In this document: one piece after another, positions 8,899 through 20,069 of the stretch
Layout: every line of letters begins with the position of its first letter
How positions within the stretch are numbered: the first letter of the stretch is position 1
Assembly (NCBI GenBank): GCA_028871555.1
Contig: JAGWNA010000011.1
Coordinates: 1 to 63,498 of the forward strand
Source: Lysobacteraceae bacterium
GTDB taxonomy: Bacteria; Pseudomonadota; Gammaproteobacteria; Xanthomonadales; Rhodanobacteraceae
Length of the DNA: 63,498 nucleotides
Direction of reading: 5' to 3'
Made by a program: the position numbers and the translations under genes
The notes under the pieces: generated by a model
Database searches by the model: none
What the model was told of the DNA's origin: nothing
The model's input: the letters and a program-made list of their open reading frames with translations, nothing else

Positions 8899-10182
8899 AT
8901 GAGCCCAACCCGCCCCCTGCCCGCCACCACCGGCAACCTGCTGTACGCCCAATCCGGCGGCGTGACCGCGGTGATCAACGCCACCGCCGCGGGCGTGATC
9001 GAAGCCGCGCGTGCCCGCGGCGTGAAGGTTTACGCCGCCCGCAACGGCATCCTCGGCGCGCTGCGCGAAGAGCTTATCGACACCTCGAAGGAACCGAAGG
9101 CCGCGATCGCCGCGCTGCGCCATACCCCCGGCGGCGCGTTCGGCTCCTGCCGCTACAAGTTGAAGTCGCTGGAAGCCAATCGCGCCGAGTACGAACGCCT
9201 GATCGAGGTGTTCCGCGCCCACGACATCCGCTGGTTCCTCTACAACGGCGGCAACGACTCGGCCGACACCGCATTGAAGATCTCGCAGATCGGCAAGACA
9301 TTGGGCTACGACATCCGCTGCATCGGCGTGCCCAAGACGGTGGACAACGACCTGGCGGTGACGGACTGCTGCCCCGGTTTCGGTTCGGTCGCCAAGTACA
9401 CCGCGATCTCGACGCTGGAAGCGAGCCTCGATGTGGCCTCGATGGCCGAAACCTCGACCAAGGTGTTCATCCTCGAAGTGATGGGCCGCCATGCCGGATG
9501 GATCGCCGCCGCCGCCGGCCTCGCCGGCGAAGGCGCGGAGGCGGCGCCGCACGTCATTCTGTTCCCCGAGAATCCGTTCGACGAAGCGGCATTCCTGGCC
9601 AAGGTGAAAGCCACGGTCGAGCGCGTCGGCTGGTGCACCGTGGTCGCCTCCGAGGGCGTACGCAATGCCGCCGGCCAGTTCCTTGCCGAAGCGGGTACGC
9701 GCGATGCCTTCGGGCACGCCCAGCTCGGCGGCGTGGCGCCGGTGCTGGCCGCGCTGGTGCAAGAGAAGCTCGGCTACAAATACCACTGGGCGGTGCCCGA
9801 CTACCTGCAGCGTTCCGCACGACATGCCGCCTCCGCGGTGGATGCCGAACAGGCCTTTGCGGTCGGCAAGGCCGCGGTCGATTACGCGCTGGCCGGCATG
9901 AATGCCGTGATGCCGGTCATCGTGCGCAGCAGCGATGCCCCGTATCGCTGGAAGATCGAACCGGCAGCGCTGGCGAAGATCGCCAATCGCGAAAAGAAGA
10001 TGCCGAAGAACTTCATCAGCCGCGACGGTTTCGGCATCACCCCCGCCGCCCGCCGCTACCTGGCGCCGCTGATCCGCGGCGAAGCGCCGTTGCCGTACGG
10101 CAAGGACGGCCTGCCGCGCTACGTGCAACTGAGGAATGCCGCCGTGGCCAGGAAACTGGCTGGCTTCACTTCGTTGCGCTGA
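8899..10182 (+). CDS. pfp: pyrophosphate-dependent 6-phosphofructokinase
   Basis: Phosphorylates fructose 6-phosphate with PPi (reversibly), at the committed step of glycolysis. It has 427 aa. Two residues mark PPi rather than ATP use: the Asp in GGNDSADTA and the Lys in PKTVDNDLAV (ATP enzymes have Gly at both places). EVMGRHAGWIAA is the sugar-phosphate site. The start at 8899 has GAGGA at a proper distance; an ATG at 8893 would overlap that site. A terminator follows at 10306, and hppA, which makes or uses PPi at the membrane, is the next gene. Confidence 0.95.
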   Translation: MSPTRPLPATTGNLLYAQSGGVTAVINATAAGVIEAARARGVKVYAARNGILGALREELIDTSKEPKAAIAALRHTPGGAFGSCRYKLKSLEANRAEYERLIEVFRAHDIRWFLYNGGNDSADTALKISQIGKTLGYDIRCIGVPKTVDNDLAVTDCCPGFGSVAKYTAISTLEASLDVASMAETSTKVFILEVMGRHAGWIAAAAGLAGEGAEAAPHVILFPENPFDEAAFLAKVKATVERVGWCTVVASEGVRNAAGQFLAEAGTRDAFGHAQLGGVAPVLAALVQEKLGYKYHWAVPDYLQRSARHAASAVDAEQAFAVGKAAVDYALAGMNAVMPVIVRSSDAPYRWKIEPAALAKIANREKKMPKNFISRDGFGITPAARRYLAPLIRGEAPLPYGKDGLPRYVQLRNAAVARKLAGFTSLR

Positions 10183-10305
10183 GCCCACCGGGAGCGCGCG
10201 CCAGCCGCTGCCTGCCTGACCGGGTCGGGGCTGGAGCGAGCCGCCTGAACGCGCCCTTGCGTTCAGGTACAAGCGCACTGAACCGGCGCCATCGCAAACG
10301 ACCAG

Positions 10306-10332
10306 AGGCCATGCTTCCGTGCATGGCCTTTT
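10306..10332 (+). terminator. rho-independent terminator of pfp
   Basis: A perfect 9-bp stem (AGGCCATGC / GCATGGCCT) with a six-base loop runs into TTTT. It lies 124 nt past the pfp stop and ahead of the hppA promoter region. Confidence 0.8.
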
Positions 10333-10402
10333 CGCCGGCTGTTGCGAGTCATGCACTCGTGCGACATTGCGCCGCACAACAGCCTGTGGCACGACGTCTG
10401 TC

Positions 10403-10408
10403 TATACT
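10403..10408 (+). promoter_or_regulatory. possible -10 box for hppA
   Basis: TATACT, a 5/6 match to the sigma70 -10, lies 86 nt before the hppA start and after the pfp terminator. No convincing -35 is seen at 16-18 bp, so this is tentative. Confidence 0.4.
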
Positions 10409-10494
10409 CCACGCGGCTGCCCGTCCTGGGCGGTCATCTCCGGCTTGTCCGTCGACAACCCGGGGTTCAGGGTGACAACTCATGGGAGGCTCCG

Positions 10495-12549
<2,055 letters not shown>

Positions 12550-12578
12550 ATCGAAGCGACTCCCGCACGGCACCTTCG

Positions 12579-12620
12579 CCCCTCTCCTGCAAAGCGGGAG
12601 AGGGGGGACGGGGTGAGGGA
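12579..12620 (+). repeat. family B palindromic repeat after hppA
   Basis: A hairpin with a 9-bp stem (CCCCTCTCC at 12579-12587, GGAGAGGGG at 12597-12605) is followed by the tail GGGACGGGGTGAGGGA. The same layout (CCCTCTCC hairpin plus GGGTGAGGG tail) occurs inside uvrD at 53950-54063. It begins 29 nt after the hppA stop and lies directly before a second copy of the hppA tail. Confidence 0.75.
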
Positions 12621-12634
12621 CGCCGCAGGCGGGG

Positions 12635-12679
12635 ATCAAGATCATCAACATCGTGGCCCTCCTGCTCATGCCTCTTTTG
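12635..12679 (+). pseudogene. second, diverged copy of the hppA 3' end
   Basis: Translates as [15 protein letters not shown], against [15 protein letters not shown] in hppA at 12502-12546. Nearly all base differences are at third codon positions and 14 of 15 residues agree. The copy is in another frame from hppA, has no stop where hppA stops (CAG instead of TAA), and lies between the family B repeat and the hppA-side terminator. It is therefore a gene fragment, not a gene. Confidence 0.8.
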
Positions 12680-12708
12680 CAGGGCCGCCACTCTGCCGTG
12701 TACCGCAA

Positions 12709-12741
12709 CAAGGCCCCGCATCGTGCGGGGCCTTGTTCTTT
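12709..12741 (+). terminator. rho-independent terminator downstream of hppA
   Basis: A perfect 12-bp stem (CAAGGCCCCGCA / TGCGGGGCCTTG) with a 3-base loop is followed by TTCTTT. It lies beyond the repeat and the second hppA tail, so it was probably the original hppA terminator. Confidence 0.85.
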
Positions 12742-12820
12742 CGGGCCTGACTTTAGCCACGGGCGATCATGTCTCCGGACGGTTATCCTCGAATCGATCC
12801 ACTGCCCACGGGAACACACC

Positions 12821-14959
12821 ATGAAATCGATCTGGCTGATGCTGGCACTCGGCGTCACACTGGCGGGCATGGATCACGCCGGCGCCCACCTCAGCAAACC
12901 CGCCCGCACGCCCACCGACAGCCGTGCCGGCGATGACCCCTACCTGTGGCTGGAGGACATTCACGGCGCCCGCCCGATGGCCTGGGTCAAGGCCGAAAAT
13001 GCGGTGACGGCAAAAAGGTTTCTCGACAATGCCGAATTCGCGAAAACCCGCGACGGCATCCTCGCGGTGCTCGACTCCGATGCGCGCATCCCCGAAGTCA
13101 GCCGGATGGGCGGTTACCTGTACAACTTCTGGCGCGACAAGGCGCACCCGCGCGGCATCTGGCGCCGCACCACGCTGGCCGAGTACCGCAAGGCCGACCC
13201 GCAGTGGGATGTGCTGCTCGACCTCGACGCGCTGAACAAGACCGAAGGCAGGCGCTGGGTGTTCAAGGGTGTCCAGTGCCTGAAGCCGGAATACCAGCGC
13301 TGCCTGATCTCGCTGTCGCCGGACGGCGGCGATGCGGTGAACGTGCGCGAATTCGACATCCCGGACAAGTCCTTCGTCAAGGGTGGTTTCGATTTGCCGG
13401 TGGCGAAGACCGATGCCAGCTGGATCGACGCCGACACGATCTATGTCGGTACCGATTTCGGTCCCGGCACGATGACCCGATCGAGCTATCCGCGCATCGT
13501 CAAGGAATGGAAGCGCGGCACGCCGCTGTCGGCGGCAACCACGGTCTACGCCGGCAAACCCACCGACCTCGCCGTCGGCGCCATGCACGACCGCACACCC
13601 GGCTTCGAACGCGATTTCGTCACCGTCGCGAAGGACTTCTTCCACAACGAGCTGTATCAGCGCCATGGCGGAAAACTCACGCGGGTCGAGGTGCCCACGG
13701 ACGCCATCACCGATGCCCATCGCGAGTGGCTGCTGGTGCAGACCCGCTCGGCCTGGACCGTCGGCGGCGCCACCTACCCGGCCGGCGCGCTGCTGGCGAC
13801 GAAGTTCGACGACTTCATGGCCGGCCAGCGGCACTTCAGCGTGCTGTTCAAGCCCGATGCGCACACCTCGCTGGCCTCGTACAACTGGACCCGGCACCAC
13901 CTGATCCTGGACGTGCTGGACGACGTCAAGAGCCGGCTGGAGCTGCTCACGCCACCGGCGACGGGAGCGGCCGCCGGCGCATGGGCGCATGCGCCAATGC
14001 CCGGCGCGCCGGCAATGAGCACAGTCACCGTGCTCGACACCGACCCCGACCACAGCGACGAATACTGGCTCGGCGTCACCGGCTTCCTCACCCCGTCATC
14101 GCTGGAACGCGGCGTGCTGGGCAGCGTGCCGGCCGCGACGATCAAGCACGAACCGGCGTTCTTCGATGCCTCCGGCTTCGTCGTCAGCCAGCACTTTGTC
14201 CGCTCGAAGGACGGCACCCGCGTGCCCTATTTCGAGATCGCACCGAAGGCGATCAGGCTCGACGGCTCCAACCGCACCCTGCTGTATGGCTATGGCGGCT
14301 TCGAGATCTCGCTGCTGCCCCATTACAGCGGCAGCATCGGCCGCGCCTGGCTGCAGCGCGGCGGCGTGTTCGTGATCGCCAACATCCGCGGCGGCGGCGA
14401 ATACGGCCCGCGCTGGCACCAGGCGGCGCTGAAGGCAAACCGGCCGCGCGCCTATGAGGACTTCGCCGCGGTGGCGAAGGATCTGATCAGGCGCGGCGTG
14501 ACCTCGCCGAGGCACCTGGGCGCCGAGGGCGGCAGCAACGGCGGCCTGCTGATGGGCAACATGCTGACGACATATCCGCAGCTGTTCGGCGCGATCTCCT
14601 GCGAAGTGCCGCTGCTGGACATGAAGCGCTACACCCATCTTTCCGCCGGCGCCTCGTGGATCGCCGAATACGGCAATCCGGATACCGCGGACTGGAACTT
14701 CATCAAGACCTTCTCGCCGTACCGGAACGTCAGGAAAGACGGGCACTACCCGCCGGTGCTGTTCTACACCACCACCAGCGACGACCGCGTGGGACCGGCA
14801 CAGGCCCGCAAGATGGCGGCGAAGATGCAGGCGATGGGCCACAGGAGCGTCTGGTTCTACGAAAACCTGGAGGGCGGCCACGGTGCCGGCGCGGACAACC
14901 GCCAGGCCGCGCTGATGCATGCGCTGGCCTACGATTTCCTGTGGGACCAGTTGAAATAG
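12821..14959 (+). CDS. secreted prolyl oligopeptidase family serine peptidase (S9)
   Basis: A 712-aa peptidase with an N-terminal signal peptide (MKSIWLMLALGVTLAG...) that predicts export. The N-terminal part starts DDPYLWLEDIHG, typical of S9A, followed by a beta-propeller region of about 370 residues and a C-terminal alpha/beta hydrolase. The nucleophile Ser is in EGGSNGGLLMG, the oxyanion/loop region is YGGFEISLLPHY and NIRGGGEYGPRWH, the Asp region is TTSDDRVGP and the His is in EGGHGAG. It should cut short proline-containing peptides in the periplasm. The start at 12821 has GGGAA upstream. It interrupts the PPi gene cluster and I see no functional link to it. Confidence 0.9.
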   Translation: MKSIWLMLALGVTLAGMDHAGAHLSKPARTPTDSRAGDDPYLWLEDIHGARPMAWVKAENAVTAKRFLDNAEFAKTRDGILAVLDSDARIPEVSRMGGYLYNFWRDKAHPRGIWRRTTLAEYRKADPQWDVLLDLDALNKTEGRRWVFKGVQCLKPEYQRCLISLSPDGGDAVNVREFDIPDKSFVKGGFDLPVAKTDASWIDADTIYVGTDFGPGTMTRSSYPRIVKEWKRGTPLSAATTVYAGKPTDLAVGAMHDRTPGFERDFVTVAKDFFHNELYQRHGGKLTRVEVPTDAITDAHREWLLVQTRSAWTVGGATYPAGALLATKFDDFMAGQRHFSVLFKPDAHTSLASYNWTRHHLILDVLDDVKSRLELLTPPATGAAAGAWAHAPMPGAPAMSTVTVLDTDPDHSDEYWLGVTGFLTPSSLERGVLGSVPAATIKHEPAFFDASGFVVSQHFVRSKDGTRVPYFEIAPKAIRLDGSNRTLLYGYGGFEISLLPHYSGSIGRAWLQRGGVFVIANIRGGGEYGPRWHQAALKANRPRAYEDFAAVAKDLIRRGVTSPRHLGAEGGSNGGLLMGNMLTTYPQLFGAISCEVPLLDMKRYTHLSAGASWIAEYGNPDTADWNFIKTFSPYRNVRKDGHYPPVLFYTTTSDDRVGPAQARKMAAKMQAMGHRSVWFYENLEGGHGAGADNRQAALMHALAYDFLWDQLK

Positions 14960-15078
14960 GCCATGCCCTGCGCACGGACCCGATGAGCCGGCAGCCATGA
15001 TTTCGGCGCCATTGCTGCGGCGCAGCAGCATTTGGCGTATCCTACGCGGCCCACTCCCGATCAGTGCAAGGATCTTCC

Positions 15079-15615
15079 ATGAGTCTGCAGCTCGTCCGTG
15101 CCGGCAGCGATGTGCCGAACGAAATCAACGTGATCATCGAAATCCCCAAGGATGCCGAACCGGTCAAGTACGAGGTGGAAAAAGCCAGCGGCGCGATCTT
15201 CGTCGACCGCATCCTGTCCACGCCGATGCGCTACCCGTGCAACTACGGCTATGTGCCCGGCACGCTGGGCGGCGATGGCGATCCGCTGGACGCACTGGTG
15301 ATCCTGCCGCTGCCGCTGATCCCCGGCTCGGTGATCCGCTGCCTGCCGGTCGGCATGCTGAAGATGACCGACGAGGCCGGCAGCGACGAGAAGCTGCTGG
15401 TGATCCCGGCACCGAAGATCTTTCCGGGCTATGCCCACATCAACGACATCAAAGGTGTCTCACCGCACTGGCTGGAGCGTATCGGCCACTTCTTCGAGCA
15501 CTACAAGGATCTGGAGAAAGGCAAGTGGGTGAAGCTGGACGGCTGGCTCGGCGCGGATGAGGCGAAGGCCGAGATTCTGGCAGGCGTCCGGCGCTACGAG
15601 CAGGAAAGCATCTGA
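15079..15615 (+). CDS. ppa: soluble inorganic pyrophosphatase (family I)
   Basis: A cytosolic enzyme splitting PPi to two phosphates, 178 aa, the length of the bacterial hexameric type. The signature GDGDPLDALVILP carries the metal-binding Asp residues, preceded by NYGYVPGTLG and YEVEKASGAIFVDR. The start at 15079 follows AAGGA. A soluble PPase in the same neighbourhood as a PPi-dependent kinase and a PPi-driven pump implies competition for PPi. An imperfect inverted repeat follows the gene at 15634-15665 but has no T-run. Confidence 0.97.
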   Translation: MSLQLVRAGSDVPNEINVIIEIPKDAEPVKYEVEKASGAIFVDRILSTPMRYPCNYGYVPGTLGGDGDPLDALVILPLPLIPGSVIRCLPVGMLKMTDEAGSDEKLLVIPAPKIFPGYAHINDIKGVSPHWLERIGHFFEHYKDLEKGKWVKLDGWLGADEAKAEILAGVRRYEQESI

Positions 15616-15693
15616 TGTCCGTTTGACCGTGCGCAATGCTGCCTGCCGGAATCAGGCAGCCATTGTGATGGGGATCGATCGCGAGCAACGCGG

Positions 15694-16344
15694 TCAGCGC
15701 GGCCGATAGGCACGCAAAAACGTGTCCACGCCGGTACGTGCCATTTCCTCGATTTCCGCCGCGGCGGCCACCGGGCATTCATCGCAGGCAAACAGCCGAC
15801 GCAACAGCATGTCGCCCTTGATCAACGAGAAGAACTGCACGCTCGCCGTCTTCACGACGGGAATCTCCAGCGCGCCATCGTCAACCGCCTGCTGCAACAG
15901 CCGTTCCATCAGGTGATGCGTCCGTGCCGGCCCTTCTTCCCACAGCAGTTTGCCGTAACGGGGGTTGCCCTGTCGGCAATCGCTGAGGATGGCGCGAATG
16001 GTGCCGACATTCTCGGCCTCGCAGTCCAGGCGCATGTGTGCCTGCGCGATAGCGATCAAGGTCACGCCGATATCGACATGCGGGTCGTAGGCGTAGAGAT
16101 TCTCCGGCAACAGATCGTGGATGCGTGCGCGGATCACTTCGCGGAACAGGTTGTCCTTGTCACCGAAATGGCTGTAGACGGTGAGCTTGGATACCCCTGC
16201 ATCGGCGGCAATCGCATCCATGCTGGTCCCGGCAAAGGCATTGCGGATGAACAGTCCCTTCGCGGCTGCCAGAATCGCCGCCCGTTTCTCCATGTCCTTC
16301 GGGCGACCGGGCCCCTGGGGTTTGGTTTGCGCGCTGATTGTCAT
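15694..16344 (-). CDS. TetR/AcrR family transcriptional regulator
   Basis: A 216-aa repressor-type regulator. The helix-turn-helix is residues about 22-66: KRAAILAAAKGLFIRNAF, then TSMDAIAADAGVSKLTVYSHFGDKDNLF, a clear TetR_N domain. The C-terminal ligand-binding half is helical and resembles the TetR_C group with a DECPVAAA tail. It is divergent from the pcm-like gene and tolC, so control of the tolC operon or of an efflux system is possible but is inference. A -10-like TATACT on the minus strand (16378-16383) lies 34 nt before the start. Confidence 0.88.
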   Translation of the reverse strand: MTISAQTKPQGPGRPKDMEKRAAILAAAKGLFIRNAFAGTSMDAIAADAGVSKLTVYSHFGDKDNLFREVIRARIHDLLPENLYAYDPHVDIGVTLIAIAQAHMRLDCEAENVGTIRAILSDCRQGNPRYGKLLWEEGPARTHHLMERLLQQAVDDGALEIPVVKTASVQFFSLIKGDMLLRRLFACDECPVAAAAEIEEMARTGVDTFLRAYRPR

Positions 16345-16584
16345 GCCCGCACCTTCACACGGAAAAGTTCAAAGTTTAGTATACGTGCCAGTTCAATTAT
16401 TTTCCAGAATAGACCCCATCTACGTTTCAGGTGCCTCAAGGAAGCCGCGCTCGATGCGCCAGATGACGCCCGTCAGCAGCACGCGATGACTTCCGGCACT
16501 TCGTGACCTGCTGCACAAGCGGCAGGCTTGTCGCCGTGGGGATAAACTTGCGAACTTGACTGACCTATCCGATCCACACGGGAC

Positions 16585-17253
16585 ATGAACAAGATGGCTA
16601 TGAACTTCGAGCAGGCGCGACTGAACATGGTGGAAAGCCAGGTACGTCCTTGGGAGGTACTGGACGGCCGGGTATTGGATGTCATCAGCCGTGTTCATCG
16701 CGAGGATTTCGTCGCGCCCGCGCATCGACAACTCGCCTTTGCCGATCTGTGTCTGCCGCTGGGCCACGGCGAAGTCATGATGAAACCGGTGCTGGAAGCT
16801 CGCGTGCTGCAGGCACTGCAATTGCAGCCAACCGACCGGGTGCTGGAAATCGGTACCGGTTCGGGGTTCCTCACCGCTTGTCTGGCCGGGCTGTCGGCAC
16901 ACGTGACAAGCGTGGACATCCATGCGGATTTCACGGCTGCGGCCACACGGCGCCTGCAGGACGCCGGCTTCACCAACACGAACCTGGTCACCGGTGAAGC
17001 GGTCAATGCCTGGCAACCCGACGGCTTGTTCGATGCCGTGGTGGTGACCGGCGCGGTGTTCGAGGTTCCGTCGCGCTGGCTGAGCTGGCTCAAGCCCGGT
17101 GGCCGGATGCTGGTCGTGCACGGTCTGTCGCCGGTGCAACGTGCCAGCCTGATGACGATCGAGGGGTCGGGCCAGTGCCGCGAAGAAAGCCTGTTCGAGA
17201 CCGACTTGCCCTATCTGGCCCATGCCGAACCGCCGCAGCGCTTCGTTTTGTGA
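16585..17253 (+). CDS. protein-L-isoaspartate O-methyltransferase family protein
   Basis: A 222-aa SAM-dependent methyltransferase of the PCMT family. It has the family N-terminus (ARLNMVESQVRPWEVLDGRVLDVI), the gate region (REDFVAPAHRQLAFAD) and the SAM motif VLEIGTGSGFLTACLAG. Canonical Pcm repairs isoaspartyl residues. This type, found upstream of tolC in xanthomonads, is more divergent, so repair activity is uncertain. The internal ATG at 16594 or 16600 is an alternative start. tolC follows after 33 nt, very likely in one operon. Confidence 0.82.
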   Translation: MNKMAMNFEQARLNMVESQVRPWEVLDGRVLDVISRVHREDFVAPAHRQLAFADLCLPLGHGEVMMKPVLEARVLQALQLQPTDRVLEIGTGSGFLTACLAGLSAHVTSVDIHADFTAAATRRLQDAGFTNTNLVTGEAVNAWQPDGLFDAVVVTGAVFEVPSRWLSWLKPGGRMLVVHGLSPVQRASLMTIEGSGQCREESLFETDLPYLAHAEPPQRFVL

Positions 17254-17286
17254 CTACGCCCCGACCGATTCCCATCGAGACATCCC

Positions 17287-18648
17287 ATGCGTTTGAAGCT
17301 GCTCACCCTGGCGCTGGCACTGGCCGCCATTTCGCTACCCAGCCACGGCGAGGATCTGCTCTCCGCCTACCGTGAAGCACTCGCCAACGATCCGGTGCTG
17401 TCGCAGGCGGACGCCACCCGGCTCGCCACCGGCGAAGGTGTGAACCAGGCGCGGGCCCTGCTGCTGCCGCAGGTCTCGGCAAGCCTCTCACTGGACCAGA
17501 CCAACGGCGGCGGCGGCGGCGGCACCACCGTTGCCCCGGATCCGAACAACCCGGGCCAGCTGATCACGGTCACCACCCGGACGGGCCACACCCGCACGCG
17601 GAATATCGACGGCCAGATCAGCCAGACGGTGCTGGACTTCAGCAAGTTCGCCAATCTGAAGGCGGCCCACTCGGCCGCGAATGCACAGGACGAGATCTAC
17701 CAGGCCGCGTTGCAGAACCTGCTGGTCAGGGTCACCGAAGCCTACTTCAGCGTGCTGAACGACGAAGACCAGCTGACCTACGCCAAGGCCAACGAAGATG
17801 CCTTCAAGCGGCAATACGATCAGGCCAGCCAACAGTTCAAGGTCGGCCTGGCCGCGATCACCAACGTCTATCAGGCCAAGGCGTTCTACGAGAACGCCCG
17901 GACGCAGACGATCACGGCGCAAAACACGCTCGACAACGACAAGGAAGCCCTGAAGGTCATTACCGGCAAGCCGATCGGTCATCTCAAGAAACTGCGCGAC
18001 GAGCTGCCCATGCAGCCGCCCGCACCGGCCGATCCGAATGCCTGGGTCAAGCAGGCCTTGCAGACCAATCCGAACCTGCTGGCACAGAAGGACAACGTGG
18101 CAACGGCCGAGCACAACATCAGCGCGGCCCGCGCCGGGCACTTGCCGACCATCACGGCGGGCGTCAGTTACAGCAAGACCACCGGCTGGTTCCAGCGCCC
18201 CCTGACTTTCCCGAACCGGCCGCATTCGATCACGATGGGCCTGACCCTGAACGTACCGCTGTTCGAGGGCGGCGGCACCCAGTCGCGTGTGCGCCAATCG
18301 ATCTATCAGCGCGATGCGGCGACCGACTCGATGGAACTGCAGCGTCGCCAGGTGATCCAGAACACCCTCAACTACTACCGTTCGGTGATCGCCGGGATAT
18401 CCCAGGTCCAGTCGGGCAAGGCCTCGGTGGAATCGGGCCAGAAAGCGCTGGAGGCTACCCGCGCGGGTTTCGAGGTAGGCACCCAGACCTTCACCGAGGT
18501 GCTGCTGGCCATTCAGACCCTGACCCAGTCGGAAAGCAATTACTCGCAGACCCGGCACCAGTTCATCCTCAACAAGCTGCTGCTCAAGCAGGCTGCCGGC
18601 ACCGCCGATCTGAAGGACCTCGAGGCGATCAACGCGCTGCTGCAGTGA
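17287..18648 (+). CDS. tolC: TolC family outer membrane efflux protein
   Basis: The outer-membrane channel for type I secretion and tripartite efflux, 453 aa. A signal peptide (MRLKLLTLALALAAISLPSHGED) is followed by the TolC opening DLLSAYREALANDPVL. Two repeats of helical hairpins are seen, with the N-x-Y/F patterns TEAYFSVLN and LNYYRSVIAGI. A loop with a run of six glycines (about residues 76-81) lies in the first beta-hairpin region, facing the outside. No inner-membrane pump is adjacent, so it probably serves several systems. A bidirectional terminator follows. Confidence 0.93.
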   Translation: MRLKLLTLALALAAISLPSHGEDLLSAYREALANDPVLSQADATRLATGEGVNQARALLLPQVSASLSLDQTNGGGGGGTTVAPDPNNPGQLITVTTRTGHTRTRNIDGQISQTVLDFSKFANLKAAHSAANAQDEIYQAALQNLLVRVTEAYFSVLNDEDQLTYAKANEDAFKRQYDQASQQFKVGLAAITNVYQAKAFYENARTQTITAQNTLDNDKEALKVITGKPIGHLKKLRDELPMQPPAPADPNAWVKQALQTNPNLLAQKDNVATAEHNISAARAGHLPTITAGVSYSKTTGWFQRPLTFPNRPHSITMGLTLNVPLFEGGGTQSRVRQSIYQRDAATDSMELQRRQVIQNTLNYYRSVIAGISQVQSGKASVESGQKALEATRAGFEVGTQTFTEVLLAIQTLTQSESNYSQTRHQFILNKLLLKQAAGTADLKDLEAINALLQ

Positions 18649-18664
18649 CTGGTCGTCGCGTGTG

Positions 18665-18693
18665 GAAAAGGTCGGCTGCACGCCGGCCTTTTC
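18665..18693. terminator. bidirectional terminator between tolC and waaA
   Basis: An 11-bp stem (AAAAGGTCGGC / GCCGGCCTTTT with one G-U pair) with A and T runs at the two ends lies between the convergent tolC and waaA genes, so it can stop transcription from either side. Confidence 0.8.
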
Positions 18694-18716
18694 ATGGGCT
18701 TGCCAAGCGCTGCACG

Positions 18717-19982
18717 CTACTCTTGCAGCAAGCTGTCGATCATCCGCATGATCCGCTGCACCGCGCCACGCTCGCGCTCGAACAGCCGTTGCGCGGCCAG
18801 TCCCATCTGCTGGCGTTTGCCGGGGTCGTTCAGCAGCTGCAACACATCCCGATCCAGCTGCTCGGGACTCATCACGCGCTCGGCACCGCCCTGCTGGATC
18901 AGGCTGCGGGTGATTTCCTCGAAATTGAAGGTGTGCGGCCCCACCAGCACCGGAGTGGAAAGTGCCGCCGGCTCCAGCACATTGTGGCCACCGATCGGCA
19001 CCAGGCTGCCGCCCACGAACGCCACATCGGCGGCGGCGAAAAACGGCATGAGCTGTCCCATCGCGTCGATCACGAACACCTGATGCTGCGGTGACGGCAC
19101 CGTGTCGGCGCTGTACGTGGCCACGCCGAAACCCTGGCTGCGTACCGCATGTTCGACCAGGCGAAATCGCTCCGGATGACGCGGGGCCAGCAGCAGCAGC
19201 GCTTCGGGCAGCTGCCTGAGTATTTGCTGGTGCGCCTGCAGTACCGCCATGTCCTCGCCTTCGTGCGTGCTGGCGGCCATCCACACCGGCCGACCCGGCC
19301 CCCAGCGTTCGCGCATGGCGGCGCCGGCAGCCACCGCGCCATCCGGTATCGGCATGTCGAACTTCATGTTGCCGGTAACCACGACGTGCCGAGGGTCGGC
19401 TCCAAGCAACCGATAGCGCGCCACGTCTATGCGCGACTGCGCGGCAATCATCCTCACGCAACGCAGCGCTGCACGCACCACGCCACGCATCGGCCGGTAA
19501 CCGCGCAACGAACGTTCGGACAACCGTGCATTGACGATCATCAGCGGAATCCCGCTGCGGCAGCAGGCGAAATACAGATTCGGCCAGATCTCCGTTTCCA
19601 CGATCAGCGCCAGGCGCGGCCGTACCCGCCGCAGGAAACCGTTCACCGCGAACGGCAAATCGTAGGGCAAGTAGACCTGGAACACGCTGTCGCCGAAGAG
19701 CTGATGCACCCGCGCGGTGCCCGTTGCAGTGACCGTCGTGATCACCAGCGGCGCGTTCGGGTAATCCCGGCGCAACGCCTTGATCAGCGGCTCTGCCGCA
19801 TTCACCTCGCCGACCGATACGGCATGCACCCACAGGCTGCCGGTGAACCCCGGTGCATCGAAGAATCCGAAACGCTCCGGCCAGCGCCCGCGTGGAGGGC
19901 GCAACCGCGCACCACGCATGAGCAGCCGCACCACCATCAATGGCGTCACCAGAAACATCGCGAGGGTATAGAGATAGCGCAA
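18717..19982 (-). CDS. waaA: 3-deoxy-D-manno-octulosonic acid transferase
   Basis: GT30 enzyme adding Kdo to lipid IVA at the inner membrane. Its 421 aa begin with a membrane anchor (YTLAMFLVTPLMVVRLLMRG). The catalytic Glu lies in HAVSVGEVNAAEPL, and the conserved segments VETEIWPNL, NARLSERSLRGY, GNMKFD and STHEGED are all present. The start is a TTG at 19982, which places the anchor as in the family; the next ATG (19958) would shorten it by eight residues. A -10 box TATACT lies at 20011-20016 on the minus strand. It is divergent from an LpxL-type acyltransferase, also a lipid A enzyme. Confidence 0.95.
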   Translation of the reverse strand: MRYLYTLAMFLVTPLMVVRLLMRGARLRPPRGRWPERFGFFDAPGFTGSLWVHAVSVGEVNAAEPLIKALRRDYPNAPLVITTVTATGTARVHQLFGDSVFQVYLPYDLPFAVNGFLRRVRPRLALIVETEIWPNLYFACCRSGIPLMIVNARLSERSLRGYRPMRGVVRAALRCVRMIAAQSRIDVARYRLLGADPRHVVVTGNMKFDMPIPDGAVAAGAAMRERWGPGRPVWMAASTHEGEDMAVLQAHQQILRQLPEALLLLAPRHPERFRLVEHAVRSQGFGVATYSADTVPSPQHQVFVIDAMGQLMPFFAAADVAFVGGSLVPIGGHNVLEPAALSTPVLVGPHTFNFEEITRSLIQQGGAERVMSPEQLDRDVLQLLNDPGKRQQMGLAAQRLFERERGAVQRIMRMIDSLLQE

Positions 19983-20010
19983 GAGCCGGTCCGTGCCTGA
20001 AGGACGCGTG

Positions 20011-20016
20011 AGTATA
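20011..20016 (-). promoter_or_regulatory. -10 box for waaA
   Basis: TATACT on the minus strand, about 29 nt ahead of the TTG start of waaA. No clear -35 is visible. Confidence 0.45.
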
Positions 20017-20056
20017 GCCAGAGCGGCCAGCGCAAGCCGGAGCGAAGGCGGCCCGC

Positions 20057-20062
20057 TACAAT
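20057..20062 (+). promoter_or_regulatory. -10 box just ahead of the acyltransferase start (possible leaderless mRNA)
   Basis: TACAAT ends 7 nt before the ATG at 20070. A transcript starting at the normal distance from this -10 would begin on or next to the start codon, and no ribosome-binding site is seen between them. Confidence 0.5.
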
Positions 20063-20069
20063 ACGGACG

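Larger units (their letters stand above)
10183..10494 (+). other. pfp-hppA intergenic region
   Basis: A gene-free stretch of 312 nt. It contains the pfp terminator (10306-10332), a -10-like TATACT at 10403-10408 and the hppA ribosome-binding site GGGAGG at 10484-10489. I see no small gene or RNA in it. Confidence 0.6.

Noticed and set aside
15634..15665. Inverted repeat between ppa and the TetR gene as a terminator
   Set aside because: The stem is broken by a bulge and neither side has a T-run.
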